DNA of 20,046 nucleotides from a bacterium (GCA_027017505.1 JALUQR010000206.1:1-20046), one strand, 5' to 3'. Positions 1 through 6,916 are shown, numbered from the stretch's first letter. Numbers and translations are program-made. The notes: generated by a model from the letters alone, not told the origin.

Positions 1-38
1 GTTTATCAGATAAGTTTTTTTACAGTCAACAATAATTC

Positions 39-74
39 TTTACTTGATTTTATTCCTCCTCTATAGTATATAAT
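39..74 (+). promoter_or_regulatory. Probable sigma-70 type promoter of the rpsF operon
   Basis: Two overlapping promoter readings are possible in this AT-rich stretch. TTTACT (39-44) is followed 17 bp later by TATAGT (62-67). TTGATT (44-49) is followed 19 bp later by a perfect TATAAT (69-74). Either would start transcription near 74-81, leaving a leader of about 75-80 nt before rpsF. The region is much richer in A+T than the genes around it. The call rests on motif match and position only. Confidence 0.55.
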
Positions 75-96
75 AATCCTTTAAAATGGACTCCTT

Positions 97-134
97 GCCC
101 CCTTAAGGGGGCGAACCTGACCTTACAGGGAGCC
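97..134 (+). promoter_or_regulatory. Structured 5' leader of rpsF operon with two competing hairpins
   Basis: Positions 97-112 form a perfect 16-base palindrome that can fold into a 6-bp GC stem (GCCCCC/GGGGGC) with a TTAA loop. An overlapping alternative stem uses GGC (110-112) with GCC (132-134), and CCTG (116-119) with CAGG (126-129). Between those two helices sits a GAA/GA internal loop that could make tandem G-A pairs. The two folds share bases 110-112 and so exclude each other. Leaders of rpsF-rpsR operons are known to bind the S6:S18 complex in many bacteria, but I do not see the CCG bulge of that motif here. The element is therefore only a candidate regulator. Confidence 0.4.
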
Positions 135-156
135 ACAAGGAGGTGTAAAGCACACA

Positions 157-486
157 ATGGAAAGACACTACGAGACGGTCTGCATTCTCAAGCCCGAGAT
201 AGGTGAGGAGGGCATAAAGAATGTTATAAACAGGATTCAGGCGGTGATAGAGAAAAACGGTGGCAGGGATGTGGAGGTGGAGAGCTGGGGCAGAAAAAAA
301 CTTGCCTATCCAATTCAGAAAAGAAAAGAGGGCTATTATGTGCTCTTCACATACACCGCTCCACCACAGGTGAACCCAGAGTTACAGCACCTTCTCAGAT
401 ACCACGAGGATGTGATGCGTTACCAGACGGTGAAGCTCAAAAGGCGGGTTGACCTGAAGAAAGAAAAAGACTCAGGGGAGGAATAA
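157..486 (+). CDS. rpsF: Small ribosomal subunit protein bS6
   Basis: Encodes 109 residues, a normal length for bS6, which binds 16S rRNA in the platform of the small subunit as a heterodimer with bS18. The N-terminus (MERHYETVCILKPEIGEEG) and the later YPIQKRKEGYYVLFTY stretch are classic S6 features of the ferredoxin-like fold. The acidic, lysine-rich tail is also typical. The start is fixed by a strong Shine-Dalgarno AAGGAGGTG at 137-145, 11 bases before ATG. It is the first gene of an operon with rpsR, rplI and dnaB, with 2 bases separating its stop from the rpsR start. In many bacteria ssb sits between rpsF and rpsR; it is absent here. Confidence 0.97.
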   Translation: MERHYETVCILKPEIGEEGIKNVINRIQAVIEKNGGRDVEVESWGRKKLAYPIQKRKEGYYVLFTYTAPPQVNPELQHLLRYHEDVMRYQTVKLKRRVDLKKEKDSGEE

Positions 487-488
487 CC

Positions 489-761
489 ATGTCCAACGGA
501 AGGGAAAGCGTAACACAGCAGACAAGAAGGGTGTATCAGCCGAGAAGGAAGGTATGCCGTTTCTGTGCTGAGGGCATAAAGATAGACTACAAGGACGCAA
601 AGGCCTTGAGGCCCTTTCTTACAGACCGTGGTAAAATAATACCACGCAGAACCACCGGCACCTGTGCAAAGCACCAGCGCGAGCTGAGCACAGCCATAAA
701 GAGGGCAAGGATACTGGCCATACTTCCTTTCACAACCTTCTCCATGGAAAACATGGATTAA
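489..761 (+). CDS. rpsR: Small ribosomal subunit protein bS18, zinc-binding (C+) form
   Basis: Encodes 90 residues. The core KIIPRRTTGTCAKHQRELSTAIKRARILAILPFT is diagnostic of bS18, the partner of bS6 on the 30S platform. The protein keeps four potential metal ligands, Cys23, Cys26, Cys59 and His62 (CRFC and CAKH). This makes it the C+ (zinc-binding) paralogue type rather than the zinc-free form induced under zinc limitation in some bacteria. The N-terminus is basic and probably disordered (about residues 1-20). A GGGGAGG ribosome site overlaps the end of rpsF, so translation of the two genes is likely coupled, which fits a 1:1 complex. Confidence 0.96.
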   Translation: MSNGRESVTQQTRRVYQPRRKVCRFCAEGIKIDYKDAKALRPFLTDRGKIIPRRTTGTCAKHQRELSTAIKRARILAILPFTTFSMENMD

Positions 762-780
762 CTGAAGGGGGCACAGGCGG

Positions 781-1227
781 ATGAGGATAATACTTAAAAC
801 CGATGTGGAAGGGCTTGGAAACCTTGGCGATGTTGTAACCGTGAGGCCAGGGTATGCAAGGAATTATCTTATTCCCAAGGGCCTTGCGGTGGAGGCAACA
901 GAGGCAAACCTGAGACAGTTTGAGACCGAAAAGGAGAGCTGGAGGAAGAAGCAGGAAAGACTCAGAGAAGAGCAGGAAAGACTCAGGGAAAAGCTCGATG
1001 GCGTAAGCCTTGCCTTTACCAGAAGGGCGGGAGAGGATGAAAAACTCTTCGGCTCTGTTACATCCATGGACATTGCAGAGGCCCTCAGGGAGAAGGGCTT
1101 CAACATAGACAAAAGAAGCATCCAGCTTGCAGAACCCATAAAGACCCTTGGAGAGTTCACCGTTGGCGTGAAACTCGCCAAGGATATAGTTGCCACCATA
1201 AGGGTTCAGGTGGCAAAGGAAGAGTAG
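781..1227 (+). CDS. rplI: Large ribosomal subunit protein bL9
   Basis: Encodes 148 residues, the standard bL9 length. The N-terminal RNA-binding domain (about 1-50) shows the family pattern MRIILKTDVEGLGNLGDVV followed by VRPGYARNYLIPKGLA. A long exposed helix follows (about 45-78), rich in Glu, Arg and Lys, then a C-terminal domain with FGSVTSMDIAEAL. bL9 stabilises 23S rRNA and affects frame maintenance and small-subunit spacing in polysomes. The connecting helix contains a tandem heptad, QERLREE then QERLREK, encoded by a 21-bp direct repeat at 951-992. A GGGGG-rich ribosome site lies in the 19-bp gap after rpsR. Confidence 0.96.
   Translation: MRIILKTDVEGLGNLGDVVTVRPGYARNYLIPKGLAVEATEANLRQFETEKESWRKKQERLREEQERLREKLDGVSLAFTRRAGEDEKLFGSVTSMDIAEALREKGFNIDKRSIQLAEPIKTLGEFTVGVKLAKDIVATIRVQVAKEE
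951..992 (+). repeat. 21-bp tandem direct repeat inside rplI (heptad duplication)
   Basis: Two adjacent 21-bp units (951-971 and 972-992) match at 19 of 21 positions. Each encodes one seven-residue turn of the bL9 connecting helix (QERLREE and QERLREK). Both differences are A/G changes, so this looks like a fairly recent in-frame duplication or a conserved helical periodicity. Total bL9 length remains normal. Confidence 0.8.
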
Positions 1228-1268
1228 GTTTTTCTGACCAACCCTTCAAACCTCATGGAAGCCTTTCC

Positions 1269-2672
1269 ATGGCAGTGCGCACTGATAACATACTGCCCGT
1301 TCCGCCCCACAGCATGGAGGCAGAGCAGGCACTCCTGGGTGGTATACTTCTGGATAAGGATGCCATAACAAAGGCTCTTGAGATTCTCTCGCCCGACGGG
1401 GAGGACTTCTACAACGAGGTCCACAGGCTGATTTTCCGTGCAATGGTATCCCTGTTTGACAGCAACACACCCATAGATGTAATCACCCTTACCGACTACT
1501 TCAAGGACTCCAGCGTGCTTGACCCTGTTGGCGGTGTGTCCTACCTGGGTGAGCTCGTTGCCATAGTGCCCACCACCGCAAATATAACATACTATGCAAG
1601 GATAATAAGGGAGAAGGCACTTCTGAGAAAACTCATAAACGCGGCAAACGAGATTATAAAGAAAAGCTACGAGGCGGACAGCTCCTCTGTGGAGGAGTTT
1701 GTGGACGAGGCAGAGCGTATTATCTTTCAGGTATCCCAGGATAAGACCAGAAAGTCCTGCTACGCACTCTCTGACATCATAAAAGACACCTTTGAGACCA
1801 TAGAACACCTTTACGAAAAGAAGCCCCACATAACAGGGGTTCCCACCGGGTTCAGGGACCTGGACTCCCTTACAGGCGGGCTTCAGCCCTCAGACCTCAT
1901 AATAATAGCGGGAAGACCCTCCATGGGAAAGACAGCCTTTGCACTCAACATTGCCGAAAACTGTGCCATAGACGGGCGCAGGGCTGTGGCCATATTCTCC
2001 CTTGAGATGAGCAAGGAACAGCTGACCCAGAGGCTCCTTGCCTCGCGTGCAAGGGTGGACCTGCACAGGCTCCGTAACGGCAGGCTTTCAAGTGAGGACT
2101 GGTCAAGACTCACAACAGCCATAGGCACACTCTACGAGGCACCCATATATATAGACGATACACCTGCACAGACTGTGCTCGAGGTGAGGGCAAAGGCAAG
2201 AAGGTGGAAGTCAGAGCTCAATATTGCACTCATCATAGTGGACTATCTACAGCTCATGAGGGGCACAGGCAGGGTTGACAACCGTGAGCAGGAGATTTCA
2301 GAGATATCCAGGTCTCTTAAGGCCCTTGCAAAGGAGCTGAACATACCTGTTGTGGCACTCTCACAGCTGTCAAGAAGAACGGAACAGCGCGAGAGAAACC
2401 GCCCCCAGCTTGCAGACCTCAGGGAATCAGGCGCCATAGAGCAGGATGCGGATGTGGTTATGTTCGTCTACAGGGAGAGTGTGTACAAACCCTGCGACTG
2501 CCCAAAGGAAGTGTGCTCCTGCGGAAGAAGAAAGACAGCAGAAATTATTGTGGCAAAACAGCGAAACGGGCCTACCGATGACATAAAGCTTACCTTCCTT
2601 AACGAATGCGTAAGGTTCGTAGACCAGACCCATATAGACTACAGCGATATCCAGAGCGAATGGGTCGAATAG
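1269..2672 (+). CDS. dnaB: Replicative DNA helicase DnaB
   Basis: Encodes 467 residues, usual for the hexameric replicative helicase that unwinds DNA at the fork and recruits DnaG primase. The N-terminal primase-interaction domain begins PHSMEAEQALLGGILLD (about 13-110). The RecA-like motor carries Walker A GRPSMGKT (215-222), the FSLEM motif with catalytic Glu246, Walker B LIIVDYLQL (321-329), and DLRESGAIEQDAD (383-395) with a conserved DnaB signature. KQRNGPT near the C-terminus is also characteristic. No intein interrupts it. An unusual cluster CDC-PKEV-CSC (Cys409, 411, 416, 418) replaces the Asp/Tyr-rich loop normally found before AEIIVAKQRNGPT. The start follows a weak GGAAG site; the gene follows rplI by 41 bp. 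Confidence 0.97.
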   Translation: MAVRTDNILPVPPHSMEAEQALLGGILLDKDAITKALEILSPDGEDFYNEVHRLIFRAMVSLFDSNTPIDVITLTDYFKDSSVLDPVGGVSYLGELVAIVPTTANITYYARIIREKALLRKLINAANEIIKKSYEADSSSVEEFVDEAERIIFQVSQDKTRKSCYALSDIIKDTFETIEHLYEKKPHITGVPTGFRDLDSLTGGLQPSDLIIIAGRPSMGKTAFALNIAENCAIDGRRAVAIFSLEMSKEQLTQRLLASRARVDLHRLRNGRLSSEDWSRLTTAIGTLYEAPIYIDDTPAQTVLEVRAKARRWKSELNIALIIVDYLQLMRGTGRVDNREQEISEISRSLKALAKELNIPVVALSQLSRRTEQRERNRPQLADLRESGAIEQDADVVMFVYRESVYKPCDCPKEVCSCGRRKTAEIIVAKQRNGPTDDIKLTFLNECVRFVDQTHIDYSDIQSEWVE

Positions 2673-2714
2673 CTGACCCCCTTGAACATTCCTTAAAAAG
2701 AGGGTCCTTAAAGG

Positions 2715-5117
2715 GTGGCTGAACTCTTTGTGGATGTGTGTGTGGGACTGCCCCTTGCAGAGGGGCTAACCTACAGGGTGCCACAGGAGCTTGAGGATGT
2801 GGTCGCTGTGGGTAAAAGGGTGCTTGTGCCCGTAAGAAGCCGTAAGCTTACAGGTTACATTACAGCCATAAAAAAAGATGCAAAACTTGAGGGAATAAAG
2901 GATATCATAGATGTGCTCGATGACACCCCGCTTTTTGACCAGAAAAGGCTTTCCTTTTACAGATGGCTCTCCTCCTACTACTTTGCACCCCTGGGAGAGG
3001 TAATCTCGCTTATCTCACCCCCATCTGCGGAACCCAAGAGCTTCAGACACATAGTGCTTACAGAAGAGGGAAAAAGCTACCTTAAAGAGGGCAGTGATGA
3101 GGCCATAAGGGAGGTGCTTGAGGAGGTGGGCACACGGGGCAGAACCCTTTCCTCTCTACTTAAAAGGCTTGGGAAGAGAAGGGCACCACGAAGTCTCATA
3201 GAAAGGCTTAAAGAAAGGGGACTTCTTAAAGAAGAGGTAAGGCTTAAAAGACCAGGGGTGAGAAAGGAAGTTTTTGCAAGGCTCAAGCAGTCCTGTGAGC
3301 CCAGTCAGAGGGCTGTTTTGCAGAGAAGGGTTGTTGAGTATCTTGAAAGAAGGGGTGGCTGTGCAGGGCTTGGAGAGCTCAGGGATGCCTGTGGCAGGGG
3401 TGCGACAGAGGCCCTGAGGGTGCTTGCACAAAGGGGTGTGGCAGAGCTCATTGAGGTTGCAACACCTAAGGATCCGCTTGAGGACACAGCCCCCCACAGC
3501 TACGATGTTACACCCACACCGCAACAGCAAAGAGCCATAGAGGAGGTCAAAAAGGGGTTTGACAGGGGGTTTTCATCCTACCTTCTGTGGGGTGTTACGG
3601 GCAGTGGAAAGACCCTTGTGTATCTTAAGGCCATAGAGGAGGCTGTAAGGAGGGGCAGAAGGGCACTGTTTCTTGTGCCAGAGATTGCCCTCACCCTCTG
3701 GCCAGCCCGCCATCTTATTTACAGGTTTCCCGGAAGGGTTGCCATAATGCACAGCGCCCTTACAGAGGCAGAACGCTTCGATACATGGCAGAGGATTGTA
3801 AGGGAAGAGGTGGATGTTGTGGTTGGCACCCGTTCTGCACTGTTTGTGCCCATAAAGAGGCTGGGTATAATAGTGGTGGACGAAGAACACGACCCATCCT
3901 ACAAGCAGGAGGAAAGCCCCCGTTACAACGCAAGGGACTGTGCCCTCATGCTGGCAAAGACCCTGGGTGCGGTGGTTCTGCTTGGTTCTGCAACACCATC
4001 TGCAGAGACCTTTTATAATGCCAGAAAAGGCAGAATCAAACTGTTGAGACTTGAAAAAAGGATAACGGGTGCCAGCCTTCCACACATAGAGCTTGTGGAC
4101 ATGAGCAGGGAAAAGGGAAGGCTTCTTTCAAGAAGGCTCGAAGAGCTCATGAAGGATTGCCTTTCCAGGGGAGAACAGGTAATGCTCTTTCTTAACAGGC
4201 GGGGGTTTTCAAACTTTCTTCTCTGCAGACACTGTGGCCATGTGCCCAGGTGCCCGAACTGTTCGGTATCCCTCACACTTCATAGGAAAGAAAGACTGCT
4301 CAGGTGCCACTACTGTGAGTTTTCAAAAGAGGTGCCAGGGTTTTGTCCCGGATGTGGTGGATACAATATGGGGCTTCCAGGTGCGGGCACAGAAAGGCTT
4401 GAGGAGGAGGTGAAAAAACTCTTTCCAGATGTGGAGCCTGTAAGGATAGATCGCGATACCGTAAGGGGCAGGAAGACCCTGAGTGAGCTTATGGGAAGGG
4501 TTGAGTCAGGAAAGGCAAGGATACTTCTCGGAACCCAGATGCTCTCCAAGGGACACAACTTTCCTGATATAACCCTTGTGGGCGTGGTCTCAGCAGATGT
4601 ATCACTGAACATAGCAGACTTTAGAAGCGCTGAGAGAACCTTCCAGCTTCTTCTTCAGACAGCGGGCAGGGCAGGAAGAGACGGAAGACCCGCACAGGTT
4701 GTGGTGCAGACATTTATGCCAGACCATCCCTGCTTTAGATATTTAAAAAACCACGATTACGAAGGCTTTCTCAAAGAGGAGCTTCTTGCAAGAAAGGATG
4801 CCTGTTATCCACCCTACTGTAGGCTTGCAATCCTCAGGGTGGAGGGCACATCAGAGGAGAAGGTCATGAGGGCAACCACACTCCTTGGAAGACTCTGCCA
4901 TACGGTAAAGACACACACAGAGGGTGTGGATGTGCTCGGGCCTGCAGAGCCAATCCCCGCAAAGCTTCGTGGAAGGATAAGAAGACAGACACTTATTAAG
5001 GCACAGGATGCAGGCTCCCTTAACAGGTTCATCTCCATGGTAAGGGATGGGTTCCAGAGGGAAAGCCCCACAGGGGTCAGCCTTGTTGTGGATGTTGACC
5101 CCGTGTTTACAGGGTGA
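2715..5117 (+). CDS. priA: Primosomal protein N', replication restart helicase PriA
   Basis: Encodes 800 residues beginning at GTG; an AGAGGG ribosome site at 2699-2704 supports this start and no ATG fits. PriA recognises abandoned forks and D-loops and reloads DnaB. The 3'-DNA-binding domain spans about 1-105 and a winged-helix insertion region about 110-255. The helicase core has Walker A GVTGSGKT (293-300), the DEEH box (389-392) and GSATPSAET (424-432). The zinc module has eight cysteines (504, 507, 513, 516, 531, 534, 544, 547). The C-terminal lobe contains GTQMLSKGHNFPDITLVGVV and QTAGRAGR. The protein is somewhat longer than the usual 730-750, mainly through the winged-helix region. 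It directly follows dnaB, its functional partner. Confidence 0.96.
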   Translation: MAELFVDVCVGLPLAEGLTYRVPQELEDVVAVGKRVLVPVRSRKLTGYITAIKKDAKLEGIKDIIDVLDDTPLFDQKRLSFYRWLSSYYFAPLGEVISLISPPSAEPKSFRHIVLTEEGKSYLKEGSDEAIREVLEEVGTRGRTLSSLLKRLGKRRAPRSLIERLKERGLLKEEVRLKRPGVRKEVFARLKQSCEPSQRAVLQRRVVEYLERRGGCAGLGELRDACGRGATEALRVLAQRGVAELIEVATPKDPLEDTAPHSYDVTPTPQQQRAIEEVKKGFDRGFSSYLLWGVTGSGKTLVYLKAIEEAVRRGRRALFLVPEIALTLWPARHLIYRFPGRVAIMHSALTEAERFDTWQRIVREEVDVVVGTRSALFVPIKRLGIIVVDEEHDPSYKQEESPRYNARDCALMLAKTLGAVVLLGSATPSAETFYNARKGRIKLLRLEKRITGASLPHIELVDMSREKGRLLSRRLEELMKDCLSRGEQVMLFLNRRGFSNFLLCRHCGHVPRCPNCSVSLTLHRKERLLRCHYCEFSKEVPGFCPGCGGYNMGLPGAGTERLEEEVKKLFPDVEPVRIDRDTVRGRKTLSELMGRVESGKARILLGTQMLSKGHNFPDITLVGVVSADVSLNIADFRSAERTFQLLLQTAGRAGRDGRPAQVVVQTFMPDHPCFRYLKNHDYEGFLKEELLARKDACYPPYCRLAILRVEGTSEEKVMRATTLLGRLCHTVKTHTEGVDVLGPAEPIPAKLRGRIRRQTLIKAQDAGSLNRFISMVRDGFQRESPTGVSLVVDVDPVFTG

Positions 5118-5140
5118 TACCTCTGGAGCGATTTTATTAA

Positions 5141-5169
5141 TTGACACCACATAAGTTTTATGTTATACA
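5141..5169 (+). promoter_or_regulatory. Strong promoter of the atpZIBE operon
   Basis: A perfect TTGACA (-35, 5141-5146), a 17-bp spacer and TATACA (-10, 5164-5169), preceded by TG at 5161-5162 (extended -10). Transcription should start near 5176, about 60 nt before atpZ. It lies just after the priA stop, giving the F0 genes their own transcription unit, closed by the terminator at 6917-6958. Confidence 0.75.
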
Positions 5170-5185
5170 TCTCATCTCCATCTTG

Positions 5186-5227
5186 GCTTCGACCTTCTGT
5201 TTTTTTAATGCGGTGGCGGGTCGAAGC
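5186..5227 (+). promoter_or_regulatory. Long-loop stem in the atp operon leader
   Basis: A perfect 9-bp inverted repeat, GCTTCGACC (5186-5194) and GGTCGAAGC (5219-5227), encloses a 24-nt loop containing seven T in a row and a GGTGGCG stretch. It ends 8 nt before the atpZ ATG, whose upstream region has no recognisable Shine-Dalgarno. It could modulate initiation. It might also be a weak end for priA transcripts (TTTTT follows at 5231-5235), but it starts downstream of the atp promoter, so a leader role fits better. No known family recognised. Confidence 0.45.
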
Positions 5228-5235
5228 ATGTTTTT

Positions 5236-5451
5236 ATGTATGAGAGAAAGAAAGGCAGACTCAAGGGCCTTGCCATGATTGCCTCGGTGGGCATCTCGCT
5301 TGTTGCATCCACCATGATAGGGCTGGTGGCAGGGCTCTGGCTTGACGGGCTTCTGGGCACAAAGCCCTGGCTTACCATAATATGTCTCATACTGGGAATC
5401 ATAGCAGGCTTCAGGAATGTATACCTTACAGTCAAAAAGTATGGATTCTAA
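5236..5451 (+). CDS. atpZ: AtpZ/AtpI-family F0F1-ATPase-associated small membrane protein
   Basis: Encodes 71 residues: a short basic N-terminus (MYERKKGRLKGL) and two predicted membrane helices (about 15-36 and 44-62) joined by a short loop with GLWLDGLLGTKPW. A basic end, RNVYLTVKKYGF, follows. Small size, the G-x-WLDG loop and the place just before atpI-atpB-atpE match the family called ATPase gene 1/AtpZ, thought to help assembly or Mg2+ uptake for ATP synthase. ATG 5236 is the only ATG in frame at the front, but no Shine-Dalgarno precedes it; the nearest G-rich stretch lies in the leader stem. The last codons overlap the atpI start by 11 nt. Confidence 0.85.
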   Translation: MYERKKGRLKGLAMIASVGISLVASTMIGLVAGLWLDGLLGTKPWLTIICLILGIIAGFRNVYLTVKKYGF

Positions 5452-5842
5452 AGAACAGGGGCCCAGAGGTGCACTGCCATTTATAAGCTCGGTAAGGTTC
5501 AGGGTATTTATTCTCAATGCTGTATTTTTCGTTACGGGTATGGTAATATCTTATCTGTTTTACCCGCAGGCTGTTTTAGCCTTTGTGGCTGGTTTTACAG
5601 TGGGGCTTTTGAACCAGTGGCTGAGCTTTCAGACAGTAACACGCTCTGTACTTATGGAGCCAGAGAGGACAGAGTATTTTATAATGTCCCGCTTTTATGT
5701 GAGGTTTGCAGTGGTTGCAGGGCTTCTTGTGGTTGTGGTCTGGAAGCTGGGGCTAAGCCCGCTCGGGGTCATAGGGGGGTTTTCTGTGCCCTTTCTGGCA
5801 ACCATAGTTGGCTCACTTCTTGTAACAAGGGAGGCCTGGTGA
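5441..5842 (+). CDS. atpI: ATP synthase protein I (AtpI-like, c-ring assembly)
   Basis: Encodes 133 residues from ATG 5441, with four predicted membrane helices (roughly 20-36, 40-57, 83-100 and 106-126). The C-terminal half, RFYVRFAVVAGLLVVVVWKL then GLSPLGVIGGFSVPF, is typical of the ATP synthase I family, which assists c-ring assembly. Its start overlaps the end of atpZ by 11 nt with no separate ribosome site, so translation is probably coupled. An upstream in-frame ATG at 5417 would add eight residues (MYTLQSKS), but they are read from the conserved atpZ end and are less likely to be used. Sequence in this family drifts fast, so the call relies on topology and position as well. Confidence 0.82.
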   Translation: MDSKEQGPRGALPFISSVRFRVFILNAVFFVTGMVISYLFYPQAVLAFVAGFTVGLLNQWLSFQTVTRSVLMEPERTEYFIMSRFYVRFAVVAGLLVVVVWKLGLSPLGVIGGFSVPFLATIVGSLLVTREAW

Positions 5843-5846
5843 TAGT

Positions 5847-6506
5847 ATGGACCACCACATAATACTGCCCACATTCGGCCTTGAGGTGCATGTGGCATTA
5901 ATGCTGTATGTTACCGCAGGGTTGATAATATTCTCCCTTCTGTTGAAGGGAAGACTACAGCTTGTTCCTGGCAAACTGCAGAGTGTGGTGGAGCTTATTA
6001 TGGAAACATTTATCAACCTTGCGGAAGAGGTCATGGGGCACCACGGAAGAAGGTTCGTGCCCTTTATACTCACATTCTTTGTGTTCATACTCATTGCCAA
6101 TGCACTCTCCCTCATACCAGGGCTTATGCCACCCACCGCGAACCTGAACATAACCCTGGGGCTGGCCCTCATAGTGTTTGTTGCAACACACATAATTGGC
6201 TTCAGGGAGCACGGGCTGGGCTATCTCAAGCACTTTGTGGGGCCTGTGTGGTATCTTGCTCCCCTTATGATACCCATAGAGATTTTCGGACACCTGGCAA
6301 GGCCAATATCCCTTTCCATGCGTCTTTTCGGTAACATGCTGGGTCATGAGCTCGTTATAGCGGTTCTTCTTCTTCTCATGCCCTATGCGTATCCGCTCAT
6401 GATGATGGTAACCGCACTGGGTGTTATAGTGGTGGTAATACAGGCGTTTATATTTGCCCTCCTTGCGATGGCATACATAGGCGGTGCACTTGAGGAGGCA
6501 CATTAA
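5847..6506 (+). CDS. atpB: ATP synthase F0 subunit a
   Basis: Encodes 219 residues, a compact subunit a with five to six membrane helices. With the c-ring it forms the two half-channels that carry protons. The signature RPISLSMRLFGNMLGHE (152-168) contains the essential Arg159, equivalent to E. coli Arg210. Gln199 on the last helix (VVVIQAFIFALLAMAYIGGA) matches E. coli Gln252. A GGAGG site at about 5830-5834 lies in the atpI end. The F0 b subunits and all F1 genes are absent, so this is a split ATP synthase locus of the kind seen in Geobacter-like and Nitrospira-like bacteria. Confidence 0.97.
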   Translation: MDHHIILPTFGLEVHVALMLYVTAGLIIFSLLLKGRLQLVPGKLQSVVELIMETFINLAEEVMGHHGRRFVPFILTFFVFILIANALSLIPGLMPPTANLNITLGLALIVFVATHIIGFREHGLGYLKHFVGPVWYLAPLMIPIEIFGHLARPISLSMRLFGNMLGHELVIAVLLLLMPYAYPLMMMVTALGVIVVVIQAFIFALLAMAYIGGALEEAH

Positions 6507-6522
6507 AAAGTTTTCAATAAAC

Positions 6523-6530
6523 AGGAGGTG
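6523..6530 (+). promoter_or_regulatory. Ribosome binding site deciding the atpE start
   Basis: AGGAGGTG sits 6 nt before ATG 6537. The alternative start GTG 6528 lies inside this site, so initiation there is impossible with this Shine-Dalgarno. ATG 6537 (MKRLYLA) is therefore the start. The strong site fits the need to make 8-15 copies of subunit c per complex. Confidence 0.8.
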
Positions 6531-6536
6531 AAGTTG

Positions 6537-6887
6537 ATGAAAAGGTTATATCTGGCACTTATCGGGCTTGCAGTCATACTGTCTGGCTCGGGCTCGCTTG
6601 CGTGGGCAGCGGAAGAGGCATCCCGCTCCGCAGGCAACAACAGCCTCATACTTGCCGCCATATTCCTGGCATCAGGTCTTGGAGTGGGACTGGCAGCAGT
6701 GGGAGTGGGTGTCGGACAGGGTAATGCAGTAAGGGGTGCCTGCGATGGTATGGCAAGAAACCCCGGCATGGCAGGCAAACTGATGACCACCATGCTCCTT
6801 GGACTCGCCATCATGGAGGCACTGGCAATATACACACTCGTTATAGCCCTGATGCTTCTGTTCATGTTCGCAGACAAGTTTATGTAA
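6537..6887 (+). CDS. atpE: ATP synthase F0 subunit c (with N-terminal signal sequence)
   Basis: Encodes 116 residues, longer than the usual 75-90 because of an N-terminal signal sequence (MKRLYLALIGLAVILSG, likely cut near AWA-AEE at about 24-25). Mature subunit c is a helical hairpin. Helix 1 has the glycine-rich GLGVGLAAVGVGVGQG (residues 48-63), the polar loop is ARNP (73-76), and helix 2 contains the ion-carrying Glu94 in LGLAIMEALAIYTLVIAL. Gln61 is present, but the Ser/Thr pair that follows Glu in sodium-binding rings is Ala95-Leu96. This favours proton coupling. A strong ribosome site and a terminator just downstream frame the gene. Confidence 0.96.
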   Translation: MKRLYLALIGLAVILSGSGSLAWAAEEASRSAGNNSLILAAIFLASGLGVGLAAVGVGVGQGNAVRGACDGMARNPGMAGKLMTTMLLGLAIMEALAIYTLVIALMLLFMFADKFM

Positions 6888-6916
6888 TAAACCTGCCTGA
6901 AAGGCTGTGAGAGTAT

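Noticed and set aside
97..134. The known S6:S18-binding rpsF leader motif
   Set aside because: The leader folds, but the conserved CCG bulge is not visible, so I do not name it as that motif.
1206..1829. A 207-codon minus-strand open frame opposite the dnaB start
   Set aside because: Overlaps the well-conserved DnaB N-terminal domain and resembles no family.
5186..5235. Intrinsic terminator for priA
   Set aside because: The stem has a 24-nt loop and is followed by only five T after three other bases. It also lies downstream of the atp promoter, where termination would block the atp genes.
5417..5440. An earlier ATG start for atpI adding eight residues
   Set aside because: The extra residues are read from the conserved atpZ end and the AGGA before it is too close to the ATG; ATG 5441 fits the family better.
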